A DNA stretch of 64,000 nt, from NCBI RefSeq assembly GCF_009765905.1, contig NZ_LMUO01000009.1:473941-537940 (forward strand). The letters run 5' to 3'. Position numbers and translations under genes: made by a program. Below the pieces are notes generated by a model. It was not told the DNA's origin. It worked only from the letters and a program-made list of their open reading frames with translations, and searched no databases. Source of the stretch: Mucilaginibacter sp. L196. GTDB lineage: Bacteria; Bacteroidota; Bacteroidia; Sphingobacteriales; Sphingobacteriaceae. Of this stretch, positions 1-8,146 are shown one piece after another; the first letter of the stretch is position 1, and each line of letters opens with the position of its first letter.

Positions 1-2
1 GT

Positions 3-467
3 GCTCCAAGAGACGGACGTTTTATTGAGCGTTTAGGTTCATACAACCCTAACACTAACCCAGCAACTATCGACATCAATTTCGACAAAACTCTTGATTG
101 GGTTAATAACGGTGCACAACCAACTGACACCTGTCGCGCAATACTTTCATACAAAGGCGTATTGTACAAAAAACACTTAGAAGGTGGTTTAAAGAAAGGT
201 GCTTTAACTGAAGAACAAGTTGCTACTAAGTTCCAGGAATGGTTAGATCACAAAGAAGGTAAGATTACCGGTAAAAAAACAAGTTTAGTTTCAGCAAAAG
301 ACGAAGCCCGCAAAGCAGCGTTAGCAGCAGAAGCTATTAAGAAAGAAGAAAAAGCAGCAGCAATTGCAGCTAAAAATGCTCCTGTAGTTGAAGAAACTCC
401 AGAAGAAGAAGCTCCGGTAGCAGAAGCAACTGAAGAAACTTCAGCAGAAGCAGAAAGCGCTGAATAA
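3..467 (+). CDS. rpsP: 30S ribosomal protein S16 (5' truncated by window edge)
   Basis: The reading frame is open from base 3 and runs to the stop at 465-467, giving 154 residues. The first visible residues, [16 protein letters not shown], are the conserved core of S16, so roughly two dozen N-terminal residues lie outside the window. S16 is a primary binder of 16S rRNA in the 30S subunit. After the S16 fold the protein has a long Lys/Ala-rich stretch and then an acidic Glu/Ala/Pro tail, a C-terminal extension that E. coli S16 lacks and that I associate with Bacteroidota S16. It heads the rpsP-rimM-trmD-rplS block and is followed by a strong terminator hairpin, so at least part of its transcription stops before rimM. 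Confidence 0.96.
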   Translation, partial: APRDGRFIERLGSYNPNTNPATIDINFDKTLDWVNNGAQPTDTCRAILSYKGVLYKKHLEGGLKKGALTEEQVATKFQEWLDHKEGKITGKKTSLVSAKDEARKAALAAEAIKKEEKAAAIAAKNAPVVEETPEEEAPVAEATEETSAEAESAE

Positions 468-486
468 TTTTTTTAATTTTTTATAC

Positions 487-528
487 AAAAGGCGAAGATC
501 TGTTTAAGGTTCTTCGCCTTTTGCTTTT
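487..528 (+). terminator. Rho-independent terminator after rpsP
   Basis: A 12-bp perfect stem (AAAAGGCGAAGA at 487-498 with TCTTCGCCTTTT at 511-522) encloses a 12-nt loop and runs into a T-rich tail. It begins 20 nt after the S16 stop codon. Confidence 0.88.
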
Positions 529-529
529 A

Positions 530-592
530 CCCCCTCCCGGCCTCCCCCTGATATCAGGGGGAGGTGTCGACTAAAAGGAGACGGAGGGGATA
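530..592. repeat. GC-rich palindromic intergenic element
   Basis: Bases 541-564 form a 24-bp perfect palindrome (CCTCCCCCTGAT and its complement). Outside it, CCCCTCC on the left and GGAGGGG on the right extend the symmetry imperfectly. It lies between the rpsP terminator and rimM. The C-run/G-run arms resemble those of the element at 1145-1217, so the two may belong to one repeat family. Confidence 0.6.
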
Positions 593-621
593 AAAACGCG
601 AGCATTTAAATTTGCATTTTT

Positions 622-1146
622 ATGAAAATCGAAGATTGTTTCAGGGTAGGTACCATATTAAAAAGCAGAGGCCTGAAAGGCGAACTGCAATTGTATATCG
701 ACTTTGAAAACCTGCACGATATAAATATCGAAGCCATTTTTATTGATATGGCAGGTAAGCTGGTTCCCTATTTTGTTGAATCGATAAAATATCCACAAAA
801 AGGCATCGCCTATATTTATGTAGAGGATATTGATACCATTGAAAAAGCCACGCCGTTGGTAAAAAAAGATGTCTATCTGCCCAACAAACTAAAACCTAAA
901 AAGAAAAAGAGTGAGTTCACTTTAAAAGATCTGTTAGGCTTTACAGCGATTGATGAAAACGAAGGCGAATTAGGCGTTATTACAGAGATAAACGAATTCC
1001 CGCAGCAATTAATCGCTACGGTGAATTATAAGGATTGTGATGTACTTTTTCCGCTAAATGAAAGCATCATCAAGGCTATCGATGTGGTGAAGAATGAAGT
1101 ATTCATTGATTTGCCGGATGGTTTGCTGGATATTTATTTAGAGTAA
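622..1146 (+). CDS. rimM: Ribosome maturation factor RimM
   Basis: This 174-residue protein has the usual RimM length. The N-terminal part (about residues 8-90) holds the GTILKSRGLKGELQL motif typical of the RimM beta-barrel, and residues about 100-172 form the PRC-barrel-like second domain that contacts S19. RimM helps assemble the head of the 30S subunit and supports 16S rRNA processing. The ATG at 622 gives the expected N-terminus. It sits between rpsP and trmD as in many bacteria, but palindromic repeats separate it from both neighbours, so the operon may be loosely coupled here. Confidence 0.95.
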   Translation: MKIEDCFRVGTILKSRGLKGELQLYIDFENLHDINIEAIFIDMAGKLVPYFVESIKYPQKGIAYIYVEDIDTIEKATPLVKKDVYLPNKLKPKKKKSEFTLKDLLGFTAIDENEGELGVITEINEFPQQLIATVNYKDCDVLFPLNESIIKAIDVVKNEVFIDLPDGLLDIYLE

Positions 1147-1217
1147 CCCCTCGCCCCCTAAAGGGGGAATAATTGCAAAATTTTTTAATTGCTCCCCCTT
1201 TAGGGGGTTGGGGGGTT
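1145..1217. repeat. Inverted-repeat element with CCCCCTTTAGGGGG arms
   Basis: Two self-complementary blocks, CCCCCTAAAGGGGG (about 1154-1167) and CCCCCTTTAGGGGG (about 1193-1206), are also complementary to each other as arms of a larger hairpin. AACCCC on the left and GGGGTT on the right bound the structure. It overlaps the last bases of the rimM stop codon and fills most of the rimM-trmD gap. It looks like a REP-type or miniature palindromic element. Confidence 0.65.
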
Positions 1218-1221
1218 TACC

Positions 1222-1229
1222 TATCTTTG
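1222..1229 (+). promoter_or_regulatory. Candidate -7 box (TATCTTTG) before trmD
   Basis: TATCTTTG fits the Bacteroidota -7 consensus TAnnTTTG and lies 4 nt before the trmD ATG at 1234. If used, it would give an almost leaderless trmD transcript. No convincing -33 TTTG was found because the upstream repeat is G-rich. Confidence 0.4.
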
Positions 1230-1233
1230 CCCC

Positions 1234-1914
1234 ATGCGTTTCGATATCATTACTGTATTGCCCGGTTTATTAGAAAGTCCTTTTGCTCACTCCATTTTAC
1301 AGCGTGCGCAAAAAAAAGGCATTGCCGAAATTCATGTGCATAACCTGCGGGATTACTCCACCAGCAAGCAAAAAAGTGTAGACGACTATCCTTACGGCGG
1401 CGGCAGCGGCATGGTAATGACTATTGAGCCCTTTGCGGCCTGCATTGAAAAGCTAAAATCGGAACGTGAGTATGACGAGGTCATCTTCATGTCGCCGGAT
1501 GGGGAAACGCTTAACCAGGCAATGGCTAACCAACTATCCATCAAACAGAATTTTATCATTCTTTGCGGCCACTACAAAGGTATCGATCAGCGCATACGGG
1601 ATCTGTTTGTAACTAAGGAAATTTCTGTTGGCGATTATGTATTATCAGGGGGCGAGTTGCCCGCGGCTATTGTGGTAGATGCGGTGGTACGATTGATCCC
1701 GGGAGTATTATCGGATGAAACATCAGCATTATCTGATTCTTTCCAGGATGGCCTGCTTGATGCCCCGGTTTACACCCGCCCAGCAGATTGGAAGGGGCAT
1801 ACAGTGCCCGCGATACTATTAAGCGGCAACACACCCGAAATAGAAAAATGGCGCTTTGAGCAGGCTATAGAGCGTACTAAACAACGCAGGCCTGATTTGT
1901 TAGAGGGAGATTAA
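1234..1914 (+). CDS. trmD: tRNA (guanine(37)-N1)-methyltransferase TrmD
   Basis: The 226-residue protein carries the full set of TrmD landmarks: an N-terminal [12 protein letters not shown] strand, the [13 protein letters not shown] loop (51-62), the SAM-binding trefoil-knot segment [14 protein letters not shown] (110-123), [11 protein letters not shown] (131-141), and the catalytic-region segment with SDSF (167-170). The C-terminal domain, with [15 protein letters not shown] (186-200), binds the tRNA anticodon arm. TrmD makes m1G37 in tRNAs and prevents +1 frameshifting. Length and start match the family. The gene follows an inverted-repeat element and possibly its own promoter. Confidence 0.97.
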   Translation: MRFDIITVLPGLLESPFAHSILQRAQKKGIAEIHVHNLRDYSTSKQKSVDDYPYGGGSGMVMTIEPFAACIEKLKSEREYDEVIFMSPDGETLNQAMANQLSIKQNFIILCGHYKGIDQRIRDLFVTKEISVGDYVLSGGELPAAIVVDAVVRLIPGVLSDETSALSDSFQDGLLDAPVYTRPADWKGHTVPAILLSGNTPEIEKWRFEQAIERTKQRRPDLLEGD

Positions 1915-1961
1915 TTCGCTGGCAATATTTTGTTATATTAGCCTGATTAAATCCTGAACTG

Positions 1962-2990
1962 ATGCGCCCGATCTTAAAAAACACGCTAATTTTTTTTTCA
2001 TTTTTATTCATACTGTCATCCTGCAAAAAAAGCGAAATAACAGGCAAGGTATCGCCTGTTGCCAATGTATATATTTCCGGTTTAGACAATAAGGATGCTG
2101 TTTATTGGAAGAACGGTACGGAAGTACACTTAACTAATAATGGACAGGGCGCATCTACCAGCTCAATTTTTGTAACACCTAATAATGACGTATATGTAGC
2201 CGGTTCGGAAGCAACGTCGGGTAATTCTTTAGCTACTTACTGGAAAAACGGGCAAGCTAATTTTTTGACGGATAGTGGCGCGTATGTAGTAGCTAACTTC
2301 ATATCGGTTTCCGGTAGCGACGTATATATTGCAGGCTTAATTGAAAAAGGAAATGATGACCCGCATGCTGTTTACTGGAAGAACGGACAGCAAAATGGTT
2401 ATGTAAATGCTGGCAGTGTGGCCATTACCGGGTTTGTTTCAGGAACCGATGTTTACCTTGCTGGTTATACGATGAATAGCAATTATAACGGCAGTAACGC
2501 TATTTCGGATGCTATGTATGAAAAGAATAACTCGGTTGTAGATATCAGTACCGGCAATGTTGGTGGTGTTATACTATCGCTATATGTTGCAGGTGCTAAT
2601 GTTTACGCGGCAGGCTACGGTTATGATAGCCAGGGAATATTTAACTACGCCACCCTATGGGTAAATGGCACAGTTACTATGCTAAGTAAGCAAGTTGGCA
2701 GTTTTGCACAGGGTGTTTTTGTTTATCAAAACGATGTGTATGTATCCGGGTTTGAATCATTGACCGCCGGAGGTAATGGTGTAGCAACAGTTTGGAAAAA
2801 CGGAGTAGCCACCCATTTATCAACACAAACATCAGCGGCCAATTCGATATTTGTATATAATGGAGATGTTTATGTGGCTGGTACTTTAACTGATGCCAAT
2901 GGGGCAGAAAGCGCCGTTTACTGGAAAAACGGAACAATTACAAACCTTGGGCCTGCCGGCAGTAACGCCAGTTGTATATTTGTTAAATAA
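1962..2990 (+). CDS. Repeat-containing lipoprotein, probable beta-propeller, function unknown
   Basis: This 342-residue protein starts with a lipoprotein signal (ILSSC, lipidated Cys21). The rest consists of about seven degenerate repeats of 40-50 residues built on the pattern VYVAGxxxxxxxAxYWKNGxxxxLxxxxxxAxSIFV, for example around residues 33-85, 85-135 and 270-340. Regular short repeats of this type suggest a beta-propeller. No catalytic motif is visible. It sits between trmD and rplS on the same strand, breaking the classical ribosomal operon order. I do not recognise a named family. Confidence 0.8.
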   Translation: MRPILKNTLIFFSFLFILSSCKKSEITGKVSPVANVYISGLDNKDAVYWKNGTEVHLTNNGQGASTSSIFVTPNNDVYVAGSEATSGNSLATYWKNGQANFLTDSGAYVVANFISVSGSDVYIAGLIEKGNDDPHAVYWKNGQQNGYVNAGSVAITGFVSGTDVYLAGYTMNSNYNGSNAISDAMYEKNNSVVDISTGNVGGVILSLYVAGANVYAAGYGYDSQGIFNYATLWVNGTVTMLSKQVGSFAQGVFVYQNDVYVSGFESLTAGGNGVATVWKNGVATHLSTQTSAANSIFVYNGDVYVAGTLTDANGAESAVYWKNGTITNLGPAGSNASCIFVK

Positions 2991-3119
2991 CGGAGGTGGT
3001 TATTTTCCAATCGCATGGAATAAATATTATTTTAAAATCCATTTTTAATTCTAAAATAAAATCCCTATAATTGCAATCCGATTTTTACGGGTTAAAAATC
3101 GCTTTAAGAGCTTAAAATC

Positions 3120-3467
3120 ATGGATTTAGTAAAATTTGTAGAAGAGCAATCAGTAGTAGCAACACAATTTCCTTCATTTAAGGCAGGTGATACTGTGAGC
3201 GTTCATTATAAAATCAGAGAAGGAAACAAAGAACGTATCCAACTTTATCAAGGTGTTGTTATACAACGTAACAGTACTGGTAATAACGAAACATTCACTG
3301 TTCGTAAAGTTTCAAACGGAATAGGCGTTGAGCGTATTTTCCCTGTAAACTCTCCTAACATTGATAAAGTAGAAGTTAACAGCCACGGTAAAGTGCGTCG
3401 TGCTAAACTTTACTACCTGCGTGCCCTTACAGGTAAAGCCGCTCGTATTAAATCAAAAAGAGTTTAA
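3120..3467 (+). CDS. rplS: 50S ribosomal protein L19
   Basis: The 115-residue protein has the L19 length and the conserved segments [54 protein letters not shown] and [17 protein letters not shown]19 sits at the 30S-50S interface. The gene is separated from trmD by a lipoprotein gene and a 129-bp AT-rich gap that could hold its own promoter. A strong terminator follows. Confidence 0.97.
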   Translation: MDLVKFVEEQSVVATQFPSFKAGDTVSVHYKIREGNKERIQLYQGVVIQRNSTGNNETFTVRKVSNGIGVERIFPVNSPNIDKVEVNSHGKVRRAKLYYLRALTGKAARIKSKRV

Positions 3468-3510
3468 TTATATCTGTTGTTCCCTGTTATGGGGAATGCC
3501 TATAAAATAT

Positions 3511-3545
3511 AAAAGCCTTTACAGATTTTCTGTAAAGGCTTTTTC
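3511..3545 (+). terminator. Rho-independent terminator after rplS
   Basis: A perfect 14-bp stem (AAAAGCCTTTACAG at 3511-3524, CTGTAAAGGCTTTT at 3530-3543) has a 5-nt loop and a T-run. It ends the ribosomal protein block. Confidence 0.93.
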
Positions 3546-3669
3546 GTGCGTTTGATTTTTTATTGTCGGGCCGGAAAGTGGGGCAGCGATTTAAAAATCG
3601 TCATTGCGGAGCATGGCAATCCCCGATTTGGAGGTCGGCTTTGTTAGATTCTTTACCGTTGTGGAGTGA

Positions 3670-3743
3670 CTGTCATCCTGAGCGTAGTCGAAGGACGCGC
3701 GCAAAGGCCTGCCCACATACTTCGACTACGCTCAGTATGACAG
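3670..3743. repeat. Dispersed-type inverted repeat (CTGTCATCCTGAGCGTAG arms)
   Basis: The arms at 3670-3693 and 3720-3743 are complementary over 24 nt with one or two mismatches and enclose a 26-nt loop. The arm sequence is of the kind I recall as scattered through Sphingobacteriaceae intergenic DNA. Just upstream, GTCATTGCGGAGCATGGCAAT (about 3599-3620) resembles the arms of the 55528-55637 repeat. Together they fill the gap between rplS and psd. A possible 84-codon frame across the region is composed of repeat sequence and is not credible as a gene. Confidence 0.7.
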
Positions 3744-3796
3744 CCTTTACGCACAATAATACTCACCAAGCGGTTTTATTATTTTTAAACAGGCGC

Positions 3797-3831
3797 AAAA
3801 AAAATCCCATCCTTTAATAAGATGGGATTTT
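3797..3831 (-). terminator. Rho-independent terminator after psd
   Basis: An 11-bp perfect stem (AAAATCCCATC at 3801-3811, GATGGGATTTT at 3821-3831) is followed on the minus strand by eight T residues. It lies 23 nt beyond the psd stop codon. Confidence 0.92.
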
Positions 3832-3853
3832 CTATATAAAATGTATTTCGCTA

Positions 3854-4660
3854 TTAAGAAATATCTTTTTTCGCTTTCCTGGCAGGGGCTTTCTTATCAG
3901 TCTCAACTACCACAACCGGTTTAACGGGTACATCTGTGGCGATAAAAGCTTGATCCACCTCAACCGCGGTTTCAACTTTAATTTTCTTGGTGGGCACTTC
4001 CTTGGCCAGTTCAGCCAAAACGGTTCTGCCGCCCTTTACAACATCGCCAATGGCAACTTTAACTTCGGTGCCCAGCGGTAGATAAACATCAACCCTCGAT
4101 CCAAATTTAATAAAGCCAAACTGGTCTCCTTGCTCTACTTTATCACCTTCTTTCACATACCAAACAATCCTGCGGGCCAAAGCACCAGCAATCTGGCGGA
4201 ACAAGATTTGCGTGCCCACGCTGTTTTCGGTTACCACAGTTGTGCGCTCGTTTTCGGTAGAGGATTTTGGATGCCATGCCACCAAGTATTTGCCCGGGTG
4301 ATATTTGAAGTACTTAACCACACCACTTATAGGGTTGCGGTTAATGTGCACATTAATCGGCGACATAAATACCGATACCTGTATGCGTTTATCTTTTAAG
4401 TATTCAGTTTCGGTAGTTTCCTCAATTACTACAACCTTACCATCAGCAGGGCAAAGTACATGTGTTTCATTTTGGGCGATGCTGATTGATGGACTGCGGA
4501 AAAACTGCAGTATGATAACAAAAAGCAGGAACGATAAAACGTATACAAACCATTTTAACGAATGTGCTTCGGGATAATAAAACTGTATTACCGCATTCAA
4601 TACAAATATGAACAGGATGCAGATGGCTAGGGAAGTGTATCCTTCTTTATGGATGGTCAT
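3854..4660 (-). CDS. psd: Phosphatidylserine decarboxylase proenzyme
   Basis: The enzyme converts phosphatidylserine to phosphatidylethanolamine at the inner membrane. Two hydrophobic segments (about residues 11-28 and 36-54) anchor the N-terminus. PADGKVVVI (71-79), VHINRNPISG (104-113) and the self-cleavage site KFGSR are typical of the short bacterial/archaeal-type PSD. Cleavage between Gly187 and Ser188 would create the pyruvoyl group. After the catalytic core (to about 220) there is a Lys/Val-rich tail of about 45 residues not needed for the fold. It is the last gene of the minus-strand run CPBP protease, DUF2007, cdsA, psd, 56 bp behind cdsA, so the two phospholipid enzymes are probably co-transcribed. 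Confidence 0.94.
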   Translation of the reverse strand: MTIHKEGYTSLAICILFIFVLNAVIQFYYPEAHSLKWFVYVLSFLLFVIILQFFRSPSISIAQNETHVLCPADGKVVVIEETTETEYLKDKRIQVSVFMSPINVHINRNPISGVVKYFKYHPGKYLVAWHPKSSTENERTTVVTENSVGTQILFRQIAGALARRIVWYVKEGDKVEQGDQFGFIKFGSRVDVYLPLGTEVKVAIGDVVKGGRTVLAELAKEVPTKKIKVETAVEVDQAFIATDVPVKPVVVVETDKKAPARKAKKDIS

Positions 4661-4716
4661 TAGTCAGTTTTTTTGTTTTAAAGATAAGTTATGAGAGCAA
4701 TAATTATGCAAAATTA

Positions 4717-5529
4717 CTATTTTGAAATTAAGTATAGGTAACTATATACAATTGGGGCCGCTAAAAATAGCCCATCGAATCGGTCAAGTAAACCACCATG
4801 GCCGGGCAGTATACCACCGCTATCCTTTACGTTAATGCTGCGTTTAAACATGGATTCCACTAAATCGCCCATAGTACCTACGGTGCCAATTAAAATTGCC
4901 ATGATTACCCATTGCTGCCATTGCAGTTCAATAAAAAACCTGCTGATGATAAAAGCTACACCGGCGCTAATGGCTACGCCGCCAATAAAGCCTTCCCATG
5001 TTTTTTTAGGTGAATGACGCTCGAATAGTTTGTGCTTGCCGATGGCCATACCGCTAAGGTAAGCGCCGGTATCGTTAGCCCAAAGCATCAGCAAAAAGGC
5101 TAACGGGAAATGGAAATTAAAACCAAGCTGGATGTAAGCCAATGCATGGAAAAAAGTGAACGGGACAACAGTTAATATCAAACCTAAAAAAGTATAAGCC
5201 AAGTTGGTGAACGGAGCAGGCGTTTTTTTGAAAAGTTCCTGTGCAAACACGGCTGTTATCGCGATCACTATTAAAAAGATTAATTTTTGGTATAGCAGGT
5301 TATAACTGTCGGAGCTAAAAAGCGCGAATACCGTATAAATAACAAGGCCACTAAGCATCCCGGTTGCTTGGTTTGGGCTGATGCCTGTTTGTTTAATAAG
5401 CGAGTAAAACTCATTTAAGCAAAACAGGCTTAGTAGTAAAAAAAAGCCACCGAACACCCAATGCCCTAACAGCACTGATGCCAGCATAACAATAATAAAA
5501 AAGAAGCCTGTTATAGCACGTGTTTTCAT
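4717..5529 (-). CDS. cdsA: Phosphatidate cytidylyltransferase
   Basis: CdsA makes CDP-diacylglycerol from phosphatidate and CTP, the precursor for phosphatidylserine and hence for the downstream psd product. The 270-residue protein has about seven to eight membrane segments and the family signature near the C-terminus: FKRSINVKDSGGILPGHGG followed by LLDRFDG (about 228-253), including the conserved Lys, Asp and GHGG...DRxD residues. Its start overlaps the stop of the upstream DUF2007 gene by 4 bp, which indicates translational coupling. Confidence 0.95.
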   Translation of the reverse strand: MKTRAITGFFFIIVMLASVLLGHWVFGGFFLLLSLFCLNEFYSLIKQTGISPNQATGMLSGLVIYTVFALFSSDSYNLLYQKLIFLIVIAITAVFAQELFKKTPAPFTNLAYTFLGLILTVVPFTFFHALAYIQLGFNFHFPLAFLLMLWANDTGAYLSGMAIGKHKLFERHSPKKTWEGFIGGVAISAGVAFIISRFFIELQWQQWVIMAILIGTVGTMGDLVESMFKRSINVKDSGGILPGHGGLLDRFDGLFLAAPIVYSYLYLISK

Positions 5530-5738
5530 AATTCGATTTGATTGAGGATAAGCAGCTCAATAGCATGGTCAAAATCCTCCTGGTGAACGTAAACCTCCAC
5601 ATTGCCGAAGCTGCGGTACGATGAATCCTGCTTGTTAAGCAAAACGGCTGTTATATTATGCTGTAAAAGCATCTGTTTCACAATCTCCGACTGATAAAAA
5701 TTTGTTGACTTGTAAATTTTGACCCAGTTTTTTTCCAT
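5526..5738 (-). CDS. DUF2007-family small protein
   Basis: This 70-residue protein fits the DUF2007 pattern: a short beta-alpha-beta unit with WVKIYKSTNFYQSEIVKQML at the start, an ALLNKQDSSY-like central strand, and VYVHQEDFDHAIELL at the end. It is a soluble ferredoxin-like domain sometimes labelled a putative signal-transducing protein; its real role is not known. It starts immediately after the stop of the CPBP gene and overlaps cdsA by 4 bp, so it is embedded in a tightly coupled operon and may influence membrane lipid synthesis or membrane protein turnover (inference). Confidence 0.85.
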   Translation of the reverse strand: MEKNWVKIYKSTNFYQSEIVKQMLLQHNITAVLLNKQDSSYRSFGNVEVYVHQEDFDHAIELLILNQIEL

Positions 5739-6683
5739 CTATAGCAGCACCTGCTTTTTGCCTAATGCAATGTTGCGGTATACCCAAAACAAAAATAATA
5801 TAATTATAAGGCTAATGATATAGCCCGCGTAATTAAATACATGCTGGTCGTCAGGGTTGATGTTTATTTTTTTGTGTTGCGATAGATAAGTTATCACCAC
5901 ATCGGTGCCATTATTTACAAAATGACCTACAACTGCAGGCCAAATGCTACCGCTATATACCACAAAGTAACCGAATAATACGCCCAGCATCATCCTTGGT
6001 AAAAATCCAAAAAATTCAAAATGGAAAGCGCTAAATAAAAACGCAGTAATCCATACGGCCGCATGTTGGTTTTTTGTCCATTTTACGAAGATCGTCTGCA
6101 AGCATCCCCTGAACATAAATTCCTCGGCAATGGCGGTCAAAAAAGCTACAACTGCCAATACAAAAAACATATCGCCAAGGGTATTCATTTTCAGCATAGC
6201 GTCCTGTGCTTTTTGTGCTGAGGCTTCGGTACTGCGCATCCAGTCTTCAACTGCCTTTAAAAAATGAGGGAACACCATGGATTGGTTGATATTGCTTAAC
6301 AGCTCTATCAACGGCATAGAAAAGAACATAATGATAAATGCGATGCCCAGTAAAACGAGCGGAAACTTTGGGGTATCCCTTAAATATTCATGCGGTTCGC
6401 GAACAATTACCCATGCAAAAAATATAGGTGTAATAAACAAGGGAATGGTTGTGCTTACTATTTGCAATATCCACAAGCCATTTAATGCATGAGCGTTACT
6501 AATGTTGTAAGCCATTACATCGGTCATCGTATTAGCGCCGTATTTCGCGGTGATTATAGCACTTGCCACGAAGAAGCCAACCATAACCAAGCCTATCAGC
6601 AAAGAAAAAAGTATGAGCATTTGAAAGAACGGGTGTATGCCTACATTCTGCTTAATGTCATGTTTATCAGGCGTATTTATCAT
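5739..6683 (-). CDS. CPBP-family intramembrane metalloprotease
   Basis: The 314-residue polytopic protein has about eight hydrophobic segments. It carries the CPBP (Abi/CAAX protease-like) motifs: Glu187-Glu188 within AIAEEFMFRG, a His at 221 in the next helix (SAFHFEFFGFLPR), and His254 within VVGHFVNNG. These residues form the presumed metal site of the family. Substrates of bacterial CPBP proteins are mostly unknown; some process peptides or give bacteriocin immunity. It is the first gene of the run with DUF2007, cdsA and psd, with no spacing to DUF2007. Confidence 0.9.
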   Translation of the reverse strand: MINTPDKHDIKQNVGIHPFFQMLILFSLLIGLVMVGFFVASAIITAKYGANTMTDVMAYNISNAHALNGLWILQIVSTTIPLFITPIFFAWVIVREPHEYLRDTPKFPLVLLGIAFIIMFFSMPLIELLSNINQSMVFPHFLKAVEDWMRSTEASAQKAQDAMLKMNTLGDMFFVLAVVAFLTAIAEEFMFRGCLQTIFVKWTKNQHAAVWITAFLFSAFHFEFFGFLPRMMLGVLFGYFVVYSGSIWPAVVGHFVNNGTDVVITYLSQHKKININPDDQHVFNYAGYIISLIIILFLFWVYRNIALGKKQVLL

Positions 6684-6698
6684 CCGGTGTAAATTTTG

Positions 6699-6706
6699 TA
6701 TTTTTG
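6699..6706 (+). promoter_or_regulatory. Candidate -7 box (TATTTTTG) of dusB
   Basis: TATTTTTG matches TAnnTTTG and lies 15 nt before the dusB ATG in the short gap to the divergent CPBP gene. The -33 element is not clear. Confidence 0.45.
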
Positions 6707-6721
6707 CAACGAATATAAGGC

Positions 6722-7714
6722 ATGAGTGTACAAATAGGAAATATTGATTTAGGCGAATTCCCGCTGTTGTTAGCGCCGATGGAGGATGTGAGCGATCCGC
6801 CGTTCCGTTATGTGTGCAAGCAACATGGGGCCGATATGATGTATACCGAATTTATCAGCAGCGAAGGCTTAATTCGCGATGCCGCCAAAAGCCGTCAGAA
6901 ACTAGATATTTTTGAATACGAGCGCCCTATAGGAATCCAGATTTTTGGTAGCGATATTGACCACATGCGTGAGGCTACTGAAATTGCCTCATTAGCTGGT
7001 CCGGATCTGATGGATATTAACTACGGCTGTCCGGTTAAACAGGTGGCCTGCCGTGGCGCTGGTGCCAGTTTATTACAGGACATTGATAAGATGGTAGCCA
7101 TGACAAAAGCCGTTGTTGAGGCCACGCATTTGCCTGTTACTGTTAAAACCCGCTTAGGCTGGGATGATAATACCAAAAACGTTTACGAAGTTGCCGAGCG
7201 CTTACAGGATGTAGGTATAAAAGCCTTAACGATACACGGCCGTACCCGTGCACAAATGTATAAAGGCGTTGCCGATTGGGCATTGATACGTGACATTAAA
7301 AAAAATCCGCGGATTAAAATCCCCATTTTTGGGAATGGCGACATCGACTCGCCCGAAAAGGCTGCCGACTGGCGCATGGAGTTTGGTGTGGATGGTATGA
7401 TGATAGGCAGGGCAGCAATTGGTTACCCCTGGATTTTTCGCGAGATAAAACACTACTTTAAAACCGGCGAACATTTAGATAAACCTACTATCGCCGAAAG
7501 AATTGATGCCTGCAAAACCCATTTAGGTAAATCTATTGAATGGAAAGGCCCTAAAACAGGTGTTTTTGAAATGCGCAGGCATTACTCCAATTACTTTAAA
7601 GGGATAGAGAATTTTAAAGAATACCGCATGAATTTGGTTAAAGCGGGCACACAAGAAGAATTATATGATATTTTATCGCAAATAAATGAAAATTATGCGT
7701 TTACAATGGCGTAA
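6722..7714 (+). CDS. dusB: tRNA-dihydrouridine synthase (DusB type)
   Basis: Dus enzymes are FMN proteins that reduce specific uridines in tRNA to dihydrouridine. The 330-residue protein has the TIM-barrel start LLLAPMEDVSDPPFR (15-29), the catalytic Cys103 in DINYGCPVKQV, the GAGASLL segment (113-118), VTVKTRLGWD and LTIHGRTRAQMYKG in the barrel, and the FMN-phosphate loop GNGDIDS followed by GVDGMMIGRAAIGYPWIF. The C-terminal helical domain binds tRNA. Length is normal for DusB. It is divergent from the CPBP gene and 45 bp upstream of apaG. Confidence 0.95.
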   Translation: MSVQIGNIDLGEFPLLLAPMEDVSDPPFRYVCKQHGADMMYTEFISSEGLIRDAAKSRQKLDIFEYERPIGIQIFGSDIDHMREATEIASLAGPDLMDINYGCPVKQVACRGAGASLLQDIDKMVAMTKAVVEATHLPVTVKTRLGWDDNTKNVYEVAERLQDVGIKALTIHGRTRAQMYKGVADWALIRDIKKNPRIKIPIFGNGDIDSPEKAADWRMEFGVDGMMIGRAAIGYPWIFREIKHYFKTGEHLDKPTIAERIDACKTHLGKSIEWKGPKTGVFEMRRHYSNYFKGIENFKEYRMNLVKAGTQEELYDILSQINENYAFTMA

Positions 7715-7759
7715 AATTTGCTATATGTATTTATATTTGATTTATAACAACAGTCCTCA

Positions 7760-8146
7760 ATGGTTACAACGATTACCGATGGTGTAAAAGTTTCAGTAGA
7801 AACGATCTATCAACCCGAATACTCCAATCCGGGTAATGATCATTTTATGTTTGCATACCGGGTAAAAATTGAAAACATGGGAGATTATGCTGTACAGCTT
7901 TTAGCGCGACACTGGTATATTTTTGATTCTAACGGTGCCAAACGTGAAGTAGAAGGCGAGGGTGTAGTTGGTCAGCAGCCGATGATAGAGCCCGGCCAGT
8001 CGCATGAATATGTGTCAGGTTGTAACCTGAAAACTGACATGGGCAGCATGAAAGGCGAATACCAAATGATGCGCCTGATGGATAATTCCATCTTCAACGT
8101 AAAAATCCCCGAATTTTATTTGATCACTCCGTACAGGATGAATTAG
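7760..8146 (+). CDS. apaG: ApaG-family protein
   Basis: The 128-residue protein is a single ApaG domain, an immunoglobulin-like fold of the fibronectin-III type. Diagnostic segments are HFMFAYRVKIENMGDYAVQL, RHWYIFDSNGAKREVEGEGVVGQQPMIEPG and the YVSGCNLKTDMGSMKGEYQM stretch. ApaG has been linked to divalent cation efflux and diadenosine tetraphosphate levels in enterobacteria, but its molecular role in Bacteroidota is not settled. A TATATTTG -7-like box lies at 7732-7739, so it may have its own promoter despite following dusB. Confidence 0.92.
   Translation: MVTTITDGVKVSVETIYQPEYSNPGNDHFMFAYRVKIENMGDYAVQLLARHWYIFDSNGAKREVEGEGVVGQQPMIEPGQSHEYVSGCNLKTDMGSMKGEYQMMRLMDNSIFNVKIPEFYLITPYRMN

Noticed and set aside
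541-564. Perfect palindrome as a replication or attachment site
   Set aside because: There is no supporting replication gene, integrase or direct repeat, and the arms look like a second intergenic element nearby.
3563-3817. 84-codon open frame after rplS
   Set aside because: It is made up of dispersed inverted repeats and the psd terminator, and has no protein-like pattern.
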